DNA from: SIG622 sp045596605
GTDB taxonomy: Bacteria; Bacillota; Clostridia; Oscillospirales; CAG-382
NCBI GenBank assembly: GCA_045596605.1
Contig: JAZOCR010000032.1
Span: 1 to 37,617 of the forward strand
Length of the DNA: 37,617 nt
Reading direction: 5' to 3'
Shown: piece after piece, positions 17,496 to 25,604 of the stretch
Numbering within the stretch: the first letter of the stretch is position 1
How the letters are laid out: the number at the start of each line of letters is the position of its first letter
Program-made: the position numbers and the translations under genes
Notes under the pieces: model-generated
Database searches by the model: none
What the model saw: the letters and a program-made list of their open reading frames with translations, nothing else
Told to the model about the DNA's origin: nothing

Positions 17496-17710
17496 GGCTA
17501 TGACGAAAGAATAAGCAAATTTTTCTTTTCAGAGAGTCGGCGTATGGTGTGAGCCGATAAGAAGCTTTGTCTTTTCCGCTTTCCGAGCGTGCGGAGAAAT
17601 CCGCAAGGGTGCGCCCTTTACAGTGCAGTTAAGTGACCGCATTTTTATGCGGTAATTTGGGGGGCAACACGGAGTCTTTCGTCCCATATCGGTGGCGAAG
17701 GACTTTTTTA
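17496..17710 (+). promoter_or_regulatory. T-box riboswitch leader, serine type (UCC specifier)
   Basis: This leader RNA senses uncharged tRNA and controls read-through. Stem I: a basal helix GAAAG (17505-17509) / CTTTC (17579-17583); AGAGAG (17531-17536) and the GGTGTGA loop topped by TCGGC / GCCGA. The putative specifier UCC (17575-17577) is followed by a purine and then the basal helix. A hairpin TGCGGA-GAAA-TCCGCA (17590-17605) and AAGGG/CCCTT follow. The T-box core reads GGGGGGCAACACG (17659-17671), a degenerate form of GGGUGGUACCGCG. The terminator ends it. UCC is a serine codon, which fits serS 560 nt downstream, but a lipoprotein gene intervenes. Confidence 0.85.
17673..17710 (+). terminator. 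Regulatory terminator of the T-box
   Basis: AGTCTTTCG (17673-17681) pairs with CGAAGGACT (17696-17704) with one wobble, closing a 14-nt loop, followed directly by a T-run. It is expected to form when tRNA-Ser is charged. Confidence 0.75.
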
Positions 17711-17792
17711 TTTTATGAACTCCACCTATTTCTTATTTTCAAAAAAGTCACCATACACAAAATGCAACACTCATATAAGGAAACATAAATTT

Positions 17793-18230
17793 ATGAATGT
17801 TATAAACAAATTGTTTTTTACCGCCTTTGCTATGTTGTTGATATTGACAAGTTGTAATGTATCAGAACATTATACCGCCGAATGGGGAAGCTTTTCTCCC
17901 GATAAAACAAGCAGTTATGATAATAAGCTTTATGCAATTCAAACCGTAGAAAAAATTGAAGACGTAAACTTCGTTACTGTCAATGTTTATTTGACGGAAA
18001 CGGAAGAATTGATTTATTCATTCACCCCCGCAAGAGCGCTTGACTTTTGGGGAATCTGCTGGGAGAATGACACTTACAATATTTGGATTCAATCCGGTGA
18101 CATAGGCGTTTTTTGTTATAAATACGAAAACGATGAGTGGAAAGTTGACAAATCAGCAACAAGACCAAGCTATATAAAATCAAAATACGATAAATACCAA
18201 GACGAAATCATAGGTAATACAAATAATTAA
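17793..18230 (+). CDS. Small putative lipoprotein between T-box and serS
   Basis: I do not recognise a family. The 145-residue product has a type II signal peptide: positive Lys6, a hydrophobic core (about 7-17) and lipobox LTSC with Cys21, so it is probably anchored to the outer face of the membrane. The rest is a soluble domain rich in Tyr, Trp and Glu, with alternating strands such as FVTVNVYLTETEELIYSF. AAGGAAA lies about 9 nt before the ATG at 17793. An in-frame ATG at 17715 has no ribosome site and would put 26 polar residues before the signal peptide. The gene looks more AT-rich than its neighbours. It lies after the T-box terminator, so its transcription would depend on tRNA-Ser charge. 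Confidence 0.7.
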   Translation: MNVINKLFFTAFAMLLILTSCNVSEHYTAEWGSFSPDKTSSYDNKLYAIQTVEKIEDVNFVTVNVYLTETEELIYSFTPARALDFWGICWENDTYNIWIQSGDIGVFCYKYENDEWKVDKSATRPSYIKSKYDKYQDEIIGNTNN

Positions 18231-18254
18231 CATAAATTTTGTAAAAAGTATATT
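18227..18254 (+). promoter_or_regulatory. Possible internal promoter for serS
   Basis: TTAACA (18227-18232), 16 nt, TATATT (18249-18254), overlapping the lipoprotein stop codon. If used, serS could be expressed independently of the T-box. Confidence 0.4.
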
Positions 18255-18273
18255 ATGAAAGGACGGTCAAAAA

Positions 18274-19560
18274 ATGATCGACATTAGATTTCTAAGGGAA
18301 AATCCCGACGTTGTAAAGCAGAACATCAAAAACAAATTCCAGGATTCAAAGCTCCCCCTCGTTGACGAAGTTATAGAGCTTGATGCAAAGTCAAGAGCAG
18401 TAAAGCTTGAGGCGGACACTCTCAGAGCCGAGAGAAACAAGTGCTCAAAGCAGATAGGCGCTCTTATGGGTCAGGGCAAAAAAGAAGAAGCCGAGGAAAT
18501 GAAGAAAATTGTAAGTACTCAGGCTGCAAGACTTGCAGAGTGTGAGGCTCTTGAAGCAGAATACACCGAAAAAGTAAACAAGATAATGATGATAATCCCC
18601 CAGATTATCGACCCGTCAGTTCCGATAGGAAAGGACGACAGCGAAAACGTTGAGGTTGAAAAGTTCGGCGAGCCGGTAGTTCCGGATTTTGAAATCCCCT
18701 ACCACACCGACATTATGGAACGCTTTGACGGTATTGACCTTGACAGCGCAAGACGTGTTGCAGGCAACGGCTTCTACTACCTTATGGGTGATATTGCAAG
18801 ACTTCATTCTGCCGTTATTTACTATGCCCGTGACTTTATGATTGAGAGAGGCTTTACCTACTGTGTACCTCCCTTTATGATTCGTTCCGACGTTGTAACC
18901 GGCGTTATGAGCTTTGCGGAAATGGAAGCTATGATGTACAAAATCGAGGGCGAGGACCTTTACCTTATCGGTACCTCCGAGCACTCAATGATCGGTAAGT
19001 TTATAGACCAGATTATTCCCGAAGCTTCCCTTCCCCAGACTCTTACAAGCTATAGCCCCTGCTTCAGGAAGGAAAAGGGTGCACACGGCATTGAAGAGCG
19101 AGGCGTTTACAGAATACATCAGTTTGAAAAGCAGGAAATGATTGTCGTATGTAAGCCGGAAGAAAGCCCTATGTGGTTTAATAAGCTCTGGCAGAACACA
19201 GTTGACCTTGTCCGTTCTATGGATATTCCGGTAAGAACACTTGAATGCTGCTCCGGCGACCTTGCAGATCTTAAGGTTAAATCTGTTGACGTTGAAGCGT
19301 GGTCCCCCAGACAGAAGAAGTATTTCGAGGTAGGAAGCTGTTCAAACCTTGGTGATGCTCAGGCAAGAAGACTTAAAATCCGTGTAAACGGTGAAAGCGG
19401 CAAGTATCTTGCTCACACCCTTAACAACACTGTTGTTGCACCGCCGAGAATGCTTATCGCATTCCTCGAAAACAACCTCTGTGCCGACGGAAGCGTTAAT
19501 ATCCCCGTAGCACTCAGACCTTATATGGGTGGCAAGGACAAGATTGTTGCCAAGAAGTAA
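18274..19560 (+). CDS. serS: Seryl-tRNA synthetase
   Basis: This class II aminoacyl-tRNA synthetase charges tRNA-Ser (and tRNA-Sec where present). The 428 residues include the N-terminal long coiled-coil arm (about 25-105, rich in Glu, Lys and Ala) that grips the tRNA long arm. The catalytic core has LIGTSEHSMIG, the motif 2 loop CFRKEKGAHGIEERGVYRIH and EVGSCSNLGDAQARR. Motif 3 is in the divergent form NNTVVAPPRMLIAFLENN, keeping the ATP-binding Arg. AAAGGA lies about 9 nt before the ATG. It is followed by a strong terminator. Confidence 0.96.
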   Translation: MIDIRFLRENPDVVKQNIKNKFQDSKLPLVDEVIELDAKSRAVKLEADTLRAERNKCSKQIGALMGQGKKEEAEEMKKIVSTQAARLAECEALEAEYTEKVNKIMMIIPQIIDPSVPIGKDDSENVEVEKFGEPVVPDFEIPYHTDIMERFDGIDLDSARRVAGNGFYYLMGDIARLHSAVIYYARDFMIERGFTYCVPPFMIRSDVVTGVMSFAEMEAMMYKIEGEDLYLIGTSEHSMIGKFIDQIIPEASLPQTLTSYSPCFRKEKGAHGIEERGVYRIHQFEKQEMIVVCKPEESPMWFNKLWQNTVDLVRSMDIPVRTLECCSGDLADLKVKSVDVEAWSPRQKKYFEVGSCSNLGDAQARRLKIRVNGESGKYLAHTLNNTVVAPPRMLIAFLENNLCADGSVNIPVALRPYMGGKDKIVAKK

Positions 19561-19567
19561 AATTTTT

Positions 19568-19600
19568 GAGCTGTGACGAAGACCGTCGCAGCTCTTTTTT
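19568..19600 (+). terminator. Intrinsic terminator after serS
   Basis: An 11-bp stem (19568-19578 with 19584-19594, one wobble), 5-nt loop, then TTTTTT and a second T-rich stretch. Confidence 0.88.
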
Positions 19601-19636
19601 GTTGTTTTTTTATAAAAATGAAAAAAATATGATATT

Positions 19637-19665
19637 TTTTCAAAAAATGGAATAAATGGTAGAAT
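19637..19665 (+). promoter_or_regulatory. Promoter of the large secreted protein gene
   Basis: TTTTCA (19637-19642), 17 nt, TAGAAT (19660-19665), preceded by TGG as an extended -10. The predicted start is about 55 nt before the ATG. Confidence 0.55.
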
Positions 19666-19684
19666 GCAGGCATATATTTATTAT

Positions 19685-19701
19685 AGACCTGGTACAGGTC
19701 T
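19685..19701 (+). repeat. Perfect inverted repeat in the 5' leader of the secreted protein gene
   Basis: AGACCTG-GTA-CAGGTCT, 7 bp per arm with a 3-nt centre, lies between the promoter and the AAAGGAG ribosome site. It may be an operator or an mRNA 5' stabilising hairpin. The A-rich stretch after it rules out a terminator on this strand. Confidence 0.5.
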
Positions 19702-19727
19702 GTAAAAAAATATAAAGGAGAAAGACT

Positions 19728-22700
19728 ATGAAAACAAAAAGAGTCTTAACGTTAGTGCTTTCTGTGCTTATGCTTGCAACGTGTATAAGCTTCACAGTAA
19801 GTGCTGACACACTGACGGTTTACGTCAGTGACACAGCGGCAGCGGGCGGCAACGGTACAAGCCCCGACACAGCATACGATACCTTTGCTGAAGCCTGGAC
19901 AGCCGTAGCGGCAACCGGCGGTAACATTGTACTTACCGGAAACACAGCATTTGCTGCTCCCCCTGCAGCAGTAACAGGAGACGTACTCATTACCTCAACT
20001 GCGGGACAGAAGTACGACCTCTATGTTCCCTGCGCTGAAGGCGCAACCGTCAGCTCTGTTGCATTCACCTACAGTGTTGCCGGAACACTTACCTTTGAAA
20101 ACGTAAAAATGTACGGTTATACTAACGGCACACGTATCTATCTGAATGCCGGCGGTCAGACCGACGTTGTTATCGGCGAGGGAGTAGAATTCCTTGAAGC
20201 ACTTACAGACGGAAAATGGTCGGTAAGAATCGCTATGGGCGGCACCAACCACTTCGGTGCTCACAAAACAACTGTAAGCGGCGGCGAACACGGAAATATC
20301 TGGCTTACTGTAGGTAACTACGGTACATACGGCAGCTACTACGGACCTATGTATCTCCGCTACCTTGGCGGCTACAACAACATTCACGTTGGTTTCCCCA
20401 CGGCACAGTCAAACAGCTCTTATAACAGAGTTCCCGCAATTTCTCTTCTTTTTGACGCACAGCCCCAGAGCGTTGACTTCACAAACGTTAACAGATGCTC
20501 AAGCTCAACATTCCAGCTGATCGCAAATAACGGAACTGACGTTACAAAGAATTTCACTCCTTCAAAGTATTACGAAGAGTTCACAAGTATGATTCACATA
20601 AGCTCTGCTGATGGTGGCAGAGTGGATTTCATCGAAGATGAAAGCACCGGAATGCCTGTACACGGAACGTACAGAGTAACAACAGACAGAGATTACGTTG
20701 TAATCACAAACCTTGCAAATAATACAACTCAAAAGCTGGAAGTTACCGACGGAGAACTTGAGATCACTCTCACCGGTGGAACTGCTCCTAACTACAGAAA
20801 TTCCAACATCGGTAAATACTCCATTACTTACGAATATGAACCCATCAGCCTTTCCTTCTATGCAGAGGAAGGAGATGAAACCGCTTTTGCAACGGTAAAC
20901 GTTACCGACAGAAAGGTTGCTTTCCCCGAAACAGCACCTACAAAGACAGGATATATTTTCAGCGGCTGGAAGCTTGCTGACGGAACTTCCGTTACTGCAG
21001 GCTCTGCAGTAAATGAGGCTACAAGCTACTACGCAATTTGGACACCTGCACAGTACACAGTAACCTTTGTTATCGGCGAAAACGGTACAACTGACGATGC
21101 GACAACGGTAACAGTAGGATACGGCGAAACAGTAACAGCGCCCGAGGTAATAGCAGACGAAGACTGGATATTCATGGGCTGGACACCTGAATTTACAGCA
21201 ACAGTAACAGGCAACGTAACATATACGGCAGTATATGAACAATTCGCAGCCAACTCTCCCGCAAATTATCCAATGGATTTCTCTACCACCGAGGCGGTAC
21301 TTGAGCTCTCCGAGGAAAACACCGCTGCAGGCGTTGAGGCTGCAATTGAGGAATACGCAGAAACAAGAAGACAGCAAATAAGGTCAACTGCAACCAGTGT
21401 ACAGATAACCGGCACGAGCTACTATGTAAGCAACGACGGAAATGACTCAAACGACGGTCTTACACCTGAAACTGCGTGGAAGACCACAAGCAAAGTTTCA
21501 TCTGCCAATCTTAAAGCAGGCGACGGCGTTTTCTTCAGACGTGGCGACACCTTCAGAGGACAGATCCTCGCTACTGACGGAGTTACCTATTCCGCATACG
21601 GTGAAGGTGCGAAGCCTAATATTTACGGCTCACGCAGAAACTATTCCCAAGACGGTGATTTCTGGATTAAAACAGAATATAAAAACGTATACGTTTCAAG
21701 GGAAGCCTTTCATAAAGACGTTGGACTTATAGTATTCAACGAAGGTGAAGCTGTGACAATACACAGAAATCCCGGCATTAATCTCTACTTTTTAAATGAA
21801 AGCTATCTGGCAAACGACCTGGAAATGTACCACAAGATAGATGGCACTAAAGACAATGGTACTGCGACCGGTACATCTTCCTCTTACGATCACAAAATAT
21901 ATCTTTACTCTGTTTCAAACCCCAATACAAGATTTACTTCAACGGAAATCTGCTTTGATGAGTCTATAATAACATCGGAGATACCCGGTGGAGGAAACAA
22001 TGTAACCGTAGACAATCTTTGCATTAAATATACAGGCCTTTCCGGCGTATCATTCACTTATGGCGTAACGGGTGTTACCGTTCAGAACTGTGAGGTCGGT
22101 TGGTGCGGCGGTAGTATCCAGAATACAACAAGCAGAGTGGTAAGACTTGGAAACGGTGTTGATTCATACGGCTCTATTAGTAATTTTACCGTAGAGAACT
22201 GCTATATTTATCAGATTTACGACTCAGGTATAACCCATCAGTACTTTGGCCCGGAGACTGCTGCTGACTCAACCAAAGCACGAATGAAAAATATAAAGTA
22301 TATTGATAACCTTATAGAATACTGCACCTGGAATATTGAGGTTATAAATACCGCTTCCCCCCGGACCGGCTGGATGAACGACATTGAAATTTCCGGAAAT
22401 CTTCTGCTTCACCCGGGTGAGGGTTGGGGCAAGCAGCGTTCCTGGAAAAACCCTGTATCCCTTATGCACAGAGCCGGCGGTATAAACTATTCAAATAATT
22501 ACTATATTTTTGATAATGTTATACATTCAAGGGCAAACGTAAATGGAACACGCGAAGGAGAATATGGATCTCTTATTGAATGCGGTGCTGAAAAATTCGA
22601 ATATATGCCGAGAATGACCGGCAACCTGTTTATCGCACTCCAAAACGGTAACTTCGCAAATTACGGTATTCTTGGAAATGAGAAATTGATTTACACTCCC

Positions 22701-23987
22701 GAACAGGTAAATAATACTGTCGGTTTTGAAAATAATACGTTCTACTATGCGACCAAAGACGCAGTTAAGAACTACACAATCACTTGGGTAATCGACGGCA
22801 AGGTAGAAACTGAAAGATACGCATACGGTGCAACACCTACACACGCATCTCCCACAAAGGCAGGCAATGCACAGTATACATACACATTCACGGGCTGGAC
22901 ACCTGAAATCAAGGCAGTGACAGGTAACGCAACATATACAGCACAGTTCAATGCATCTCCTAACAGATACACAGTTACTTGGATAATCGACGGTAAAGTG
23001 GAAACGGAAACATATGCATACGGTGCAACACCTACACACGCATCTCCCACAAAGGCAGGCAATGCACAGTATACATACACATTCACAGGCTGGACACCCG
23101 AAATTGCACCAGTAACAGGCAATGCAACATACACAGCACAGTTCATGCCGATAGCAAACACATTTACTGTAACATTTACAATAAATGGTGAAATCTACAC
23201 AACAAGCACAGTTAACTATGGTGGAACTGTTGCATCTCCCAACTACGAAATACCTGAAGGGTACAATTTCGTAACCTGGCAAATTCCTTCAGCTATCACT
23301 TCCAACATTACACTTAATGCAACACTTACTCAGCCAGGCAATACAGTAGTCCCCGATAACAGCAAACCCGGTGACAACAAACCCGACGATAGTAAACCTG
23401 ATGACAGTAAACCCGACGATAGCAAATCCAATGACAGTAAGCCTGATGACAGTAAACCCGACGACACCGAACCCTATAAAGTAGTTATGGAAACCGTAAC
23501 TGCATACAAGAATCAGCACAACATCAGCTATAGTGGTAAGGTTATTGCAGAAAAGAACGATAGCTACACACTTGCAAACGGTACTGAGATTCCCTTCAGC
23601 ATCAACTACGAGGGTACCAACTATCTACCTGCAAGAAAGCTTGCTGAAATTCTCGGAATTACAATCGGCTACGATGAAGATACAAGAACTGTTCTGGTTG
23701 ATACAAAGACAGTAACTGAAACAAACCCCCTTGACGGTATAGTAAAGGACAGCAAGAACTCCGGCGCTACTAAAATAAGCGTTGCAAAGAACTCTGTTAT
23801 TATAAATGTTGATGGTAAGAATGTAGTTTCACAGAACGAAACCTTTACTACACAGAGCGGCACCGAAGTACCCTGCAGCCTTATCTACGAGGGAACAACG
23901 TATCTCCCCGTAAGAAAGCTCGCTGAGCTTCTCGGCATTTTTATTGATTACGATGCAGCTACAGAAACTGTTCTTATAAAAAAGTAA
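19728..23987 (+). CDS. Large secreted mosaic protein: beta-helix, InlB-like repeats, DSKPD linker, stalk domains
   Basis: The 1419-residue product is an exported surface protein. A signal peptide (Lys3-Arg5, core 6-17, likely cleavage after VSA26) is followed by a first Thr/Gly-rich region with YVSDTAAAGGNGTSPDTAY (about 32-50). InlB/Listeria-Bacteroides-like modules (about 395-510, FSGW, FMGWTPEF) follow. A second YYVSNDGNDSNDG start (about 565) opens a right-handed parallel beta-helix to about 1010, as in pectate-lyase-like proteins. Two near-identical 65-residue InlB-like repeats and a third, weaker one (about 1016-1203), a PDDSK linker (1204-1250) and two copper-amine-oxidase-N-type stalk domains (about 1250-1325 and 1340-1419, YLPARKLAEILGI and YLPVRKLAELLGI) complete it. 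No LPXTG or S-layer motif is seen. It probably binds or cleaves a polysaccharide; catalytic residues could not be identified. AAAGGAG precedes the ATG. Confidence 0.88.
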   Translation: MKTKRVLTLVLSVLMLATCISFTVSADTLTVYVSDTAAAGGNGTSPDTAYDTFAEAWTAVAATGGNIVLTGNTAFAAPPAAVTGDVLITSTAGQKYDLYVPCAEGATVSSVAFTYSVAGTLTFENVKMYGYTNGTRIYLNAGGQTDVVIGEGVEFLEALTDGKWSVRIAMGGTNHFGAHKTTVSGGEHGNIWLTVGNYGTYGSYYGPMYLRYLGGYNNIHVGFPTAQSNSSYNRVPAISLLFDAQPQSVDFTNVNRCSSSTFQLIANNGTDVTKNFTPSKYYEEFTSMIHISSADGGRVDFIEDESTGMPVHGTYRVTTDRDYVVITNLANNTTQKLEVTDGELEITLTGGTAPNYRNSNIGKYSITYEYEPISLSFYAEEGDETAFATVNVTDRKVAFPETAPTKTGYIFSGWKLADGTSVTAGSAVNEATSYYAIWTPAQYTVTFVIGENGTTDDATTVTVGYGETVTAPEVIADEDWIFMGWTPEFTATVTGNVTYTAVYEQFAANSPANYPMDFSTTEAVLELSEENTAAGVEAAIEEYAETRRQQIRSTATSVQITGTSYYVSNDGNDSNDGLTPETAWKTTSKVSSANLKAGDGVFFRRGDTFRGQILATDGVTYSAYGEGAKPNIYGSRRNYSQDGDFWIKTEYKNVYVSREAFHKDVGLIVFNEGEAVTIHRNPGINLYFLNESYLANDLEMYHKIDGTKDNGTATGTSSSYDHKIYLYSVSNPNTRFTSTEICFDESIITSEIPGGGNNVTVDNLCIKYTGLSGVSFTYGVTGVTVQNCEVGWCGGSIQNTTSRVVRLGNGVDSYGSISNFTVENCYIYQIYDSGITHQYFGPETAADSTKARMKNIKYIDNLIEYCTWNIEVINTASPRTGWMNDIEISGNLLLHPGEGWGKQRSWKNPVSLMHRAGGINYSNNYYIFDNVIHSRANVNGTREGEYGSLIECGAEKFEYMPRMTGNLFIALQNGNFANYGILGNEKLIYTPEQVNNTVGFENNTFYYATKDAVKNYTITWVIDGKVETERYAYGATPTHASPTKAGNAQYTYTFTGWTPEIKAVTGNATYTAQFNASPNRYTVTWIIDGKVETETYAYGATPTHASPTKAGNAQYTYTFTGWTPEIAPVTGNATYTAQFMPIANTFTVTFTINGEIYTTSTVNYGGTVASPNYEIPEGYNFVTWQIPSAITSNITLNATLTQPGNTVVPDNSKPGDNKPDDSKPDDSKPDDSKSNDSKPDDSKPDDTEPYKVVMETVTAYKNQHNISYSGKVIAEKNDSYTLANGTEIPFSINYEGTNYLPARKLAEILGITIGYDEDTRTVLVDTKTVTETNPLDGIVKDSKNSGATKISVAKNSVIINVDGKNVVSQNETFTTQSGTEVPCSLIYEGTTYLPVRKLAELLGIFIDYDAATETVLIKK
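22773..23145 (+). repeat. Two tandem 195-bp repeats coding InlB-like modules
   Basis: The units are offset by exactly 195 bp (65 codons). The run 22821-22891 is identical to 23016-23086 over 71 bases including third codon positions. The proteins differ mainly in the first strand and near KAVTGNA versus APVTGNA. Such DNA identity points to recent duplication or gene conversion and a risk of assembly collapse. Confidence 0.9.
23352..23471 (+). repeat. 15-bp minisatellite coding the PDDSK linker
   Basis: About seven imperfect 15-bp units encode a Pro-Asp-Asp-Ser-Lys linker (one unit reads SNDSK). It is an extended acidic spacer between the InlB-like repeats and the stalk domains, and is likely variable in length between strains. 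Confidence 0.85.
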
Positions 23988-23999
23988 GCGGCAATATTT

Positions 24000-24034
24000 A
24001 TCCCGAACGCAAAAGCGTTCGGGATTTCTTTTTT
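24000..24034 (+). terminator. Intrinsic terminator after the secreted protein gene
   Basis: An 11-bp perfect stem (24000-24010 with 24015-24025), AAAA loop, followed by TTTCTTTTTTT. It lies in the 46-nt gap between convergent genes and serves the plus strand. Confidence 0.9.
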
Positions 24035-24594
24035 TAAAAAACTATGGGCTGTATCTGTTTACCCTCTCTTGCAAGACAAACAGTTTCATAAGCTCTTGAA
24101 AAATCACAAACAAGGGAACGGGGTTTTGTTTCCGGTGAGTCCTGGGAAAAAGGAACAAAGTATACGTTTCTTCTCTGAAGAAGTATTCCGATATTCGGAG
24201 CGCAGAGTGAAAGAGCATCGTTTGAAGCATATGCGATAACCAATGGTCTTTCGTTACGAAGATGGGCTTTTGCGGCCATAGTTACTGCAGTGTCGCATAT
24301 TCCGTGTGCCATTTTTGCCGCAGTATTACCGGTGCATGGACAAATCAACAGAGTGTCAAGTTTGACTGTCGGTCCTAAGGGCTCTGCACCCGTAATAGTA
24401 TGGATTATTTCCTTTCCTGTTATTTTTTCAACCTCATTTATAAAATCCGTAGCTTTTCCGAATTTTGTATCCGTATTATATACGTTTTCCGACATTATCG
24501 GAAGAATATCTTCTCCCCTGGCTGCAAAGCTCGAAAGTGTGTTTACGGCGTTTCTCATGTTGCAAAAAGAGCCGCAAAATGCAAATCCAATCAT
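24034..24594 (-). CDS. dpaB: Dipicolinate synthase subunit B
   Basis: This is the flavoprotein-like subunit of dipicolinate synthase (SpoVFB), made in the mother cell during sporulation. The protein has 186 residues. The N-terminal GFAFCGSFCNMRN is a flavoprotein (UbiX/LppD-like) phosphate loop, and TLLICPCTGNTAAKMAHGI and NERPLVIAYASND are family segments. The ATG overlaps the dpaA stop by 4 nt (ATGA), so the two subunits are translationally coupled. The presence of the pair implies the organism can form endospores. Confidence 0.95.
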   Translation of the reverse strand: MIGFAFCGSFCNMRNAVNTLSSFAARGEDILPIMSENVYNTDTKFGKATDFINEVEKITGKEIIHTITGAEPLGPTVKLDTLLICPCTGNTAAKMAHGICDTAVTMAAKAHLRNERPLVIAYASNDALSLCAPNIGILLQRRNVYFVPFSQDSPETKPRSLVCDFSRAYETVCLAREGKQIQPIVF

Positions 24595-25463
24595 ATTATA
24601 CCAAGCCTCCCAAGTTCCTTTGATACTTCATCAGCGATATAGCCTCCGGCACTTTTTGCGCAGTATTTTGAAGGCAAGCCGGAGCCGTCGATTATTTCTA
24701 TATTATTTTTCGATGCGAGATTTTTGTCGGCGCCATATGGAGCGCTTGCAAGCTCTATATATATTTGCGAGCTTTGCATCTTTCTCAGTATATTTTCATC
24801 GAAAATTTGTGCCGGCACTGTATTGAATATAAAATCATAGGTGCGGATACTTCCTGAAAGCTCTGAAAACTCAGTCACATGGCATCCGTCAAGCTGTGCC
24901 TTTGTTCTTGCTTCTTCCCGCCTTGCACAAACAGTAACTTTTGCACCAAAGCAGCGTAGAAGCCTTGCCGTGTATTGTCCTATTCTGCCGTAGCCTGTGA
25001 CAAGGCACATAGAGTCCTGAAGTGTAATATTGCTGTTTTTCATAGCGAGAAATACTGCCCCCTCGGCAGTTGCAAAAGCATTTTTTAACGTAAAAGCTTC
25101 GCTTTCAAGGTAGTCGTAAATACCGTGTCCGTATTTTTCCGAAAGCTCACGCACAGAGCTGCTGACATAGCCTGCGAAAATCGGCACCTCTGCGGGAACC
25201 CTTTCAAATACGTCACATAGCTTTATCTCCGTGTTTCCAGCACAATTCACAGTCGCTCCGTCACGGGAGAGTGGCATTGGAAGTATCACTGCTGAGCTAT
25301 TTGTAATGCAGTCGCCAAGACTTGGACACCTTGTTGAGTTTGCTCTGTCAGAAATTTTGTCAAAGCCGTAAAGTGCAGGCTCAAGCCCCATATCATACAG
25401 TCTTTCCGCACAATAAAACATTCGTCTGTCGCCGCCAATAAATGCAACCTTTACCGTGTTCAT
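24591..25463 (-). CDS. dpaA: Dipicolinate synthase subunit A
   Basis: This is SpoVFA, which with DpaB oxidises the DapA product to pyridine-2,6-dicarboxylate, the major spore-core chelator. The protein has 290 residues. The N-terminal domain begins VKVAFIGGDRRM; the C-terminal NAD(P)-binding fold has VTGYGRIGQYTARLL (about 153-167) and VTVCARR. AAGGAAGG stands about 6 nt before the ATG at 25463. The DapA gene for the substrate is 2.6 kb away on the same strand. A sporulation-type -10 lies upstream. Confidence 0.95.
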   Translation of the reverse strand: MNTVKVAFIGGDRRMFYCAERLYDMGLEPALYGFDKISDRANSTRCPSLGDCITNSSAVILPMPLSRDGATVNCAGNTEIKLCDVFERVPAEVPIFAGYVSSSVRELSEKYGHGIYDYLESEAFTLKNAFATAEGAVFLAMKNSNITLQDSMCLVTGYGRIGQYTARLLRCFGAKVTVCARREEARTKAQLDGCHVTEFSELSGSIRTYDFIFNTVPAQIFDENILRKMQSSQIYIELASAPYGADKNLASKNNIEIIDGSGLPSKYCAKSAGGYIADEVSKELGRLGII

Positions 25464-25523
25464 ATGTACCTTCCTTTCCTGTTTTTAAGTATTTAACCCG
25501 GTTTATTATTTTTGGGTACACGG

Positions 25524-25532
25524 TATTATATG
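25524..25532 (-). promoter_or_regulatory. Possible sporulation sigma -10 element upstream of dpaAB
   Basis: CATATAATA on the minus strand (25532-25524) fits the CATAnnnTA -10 of sigma-K promoters and also resembles a sigma-E -10. I cannot see a matching -35. It lies about 60 nt upstream of the dpaA ATG. Confidence 0.35.
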
Positions 25533-25604
25533 AACGGTGAATAGTACAGGAAACTTTAAACTTGTAGCAGTTAATAAGCAATACTGCGCCTTTTTCTTTC
25601 TAAA

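Noticed and set aside
17715..17792. Longer start for the lipoprotein at 17715
   Set aside because: No ribosome site, it directly follows the T-box T-run, and would bury the signal peptide.
20562..21377. 271-residue minus-strand frame opposite the secreted protein gene
   Set aside because: Composition is a shadow of the Thr/Val-rich sense strand (very Cys-rich), with no ribosome site.
22527..23282. 251-residue Cys-rich minus-strand frame with internal repeats
   Set aside because: The repeats merely mirror the InlB-like sense-strand repeats; no start signal.
23352..23471. CRISPR-like array at the short repeats
   Set aside because: The 15-bp units are in frame, have no spacers and code for a PDDSK linker.
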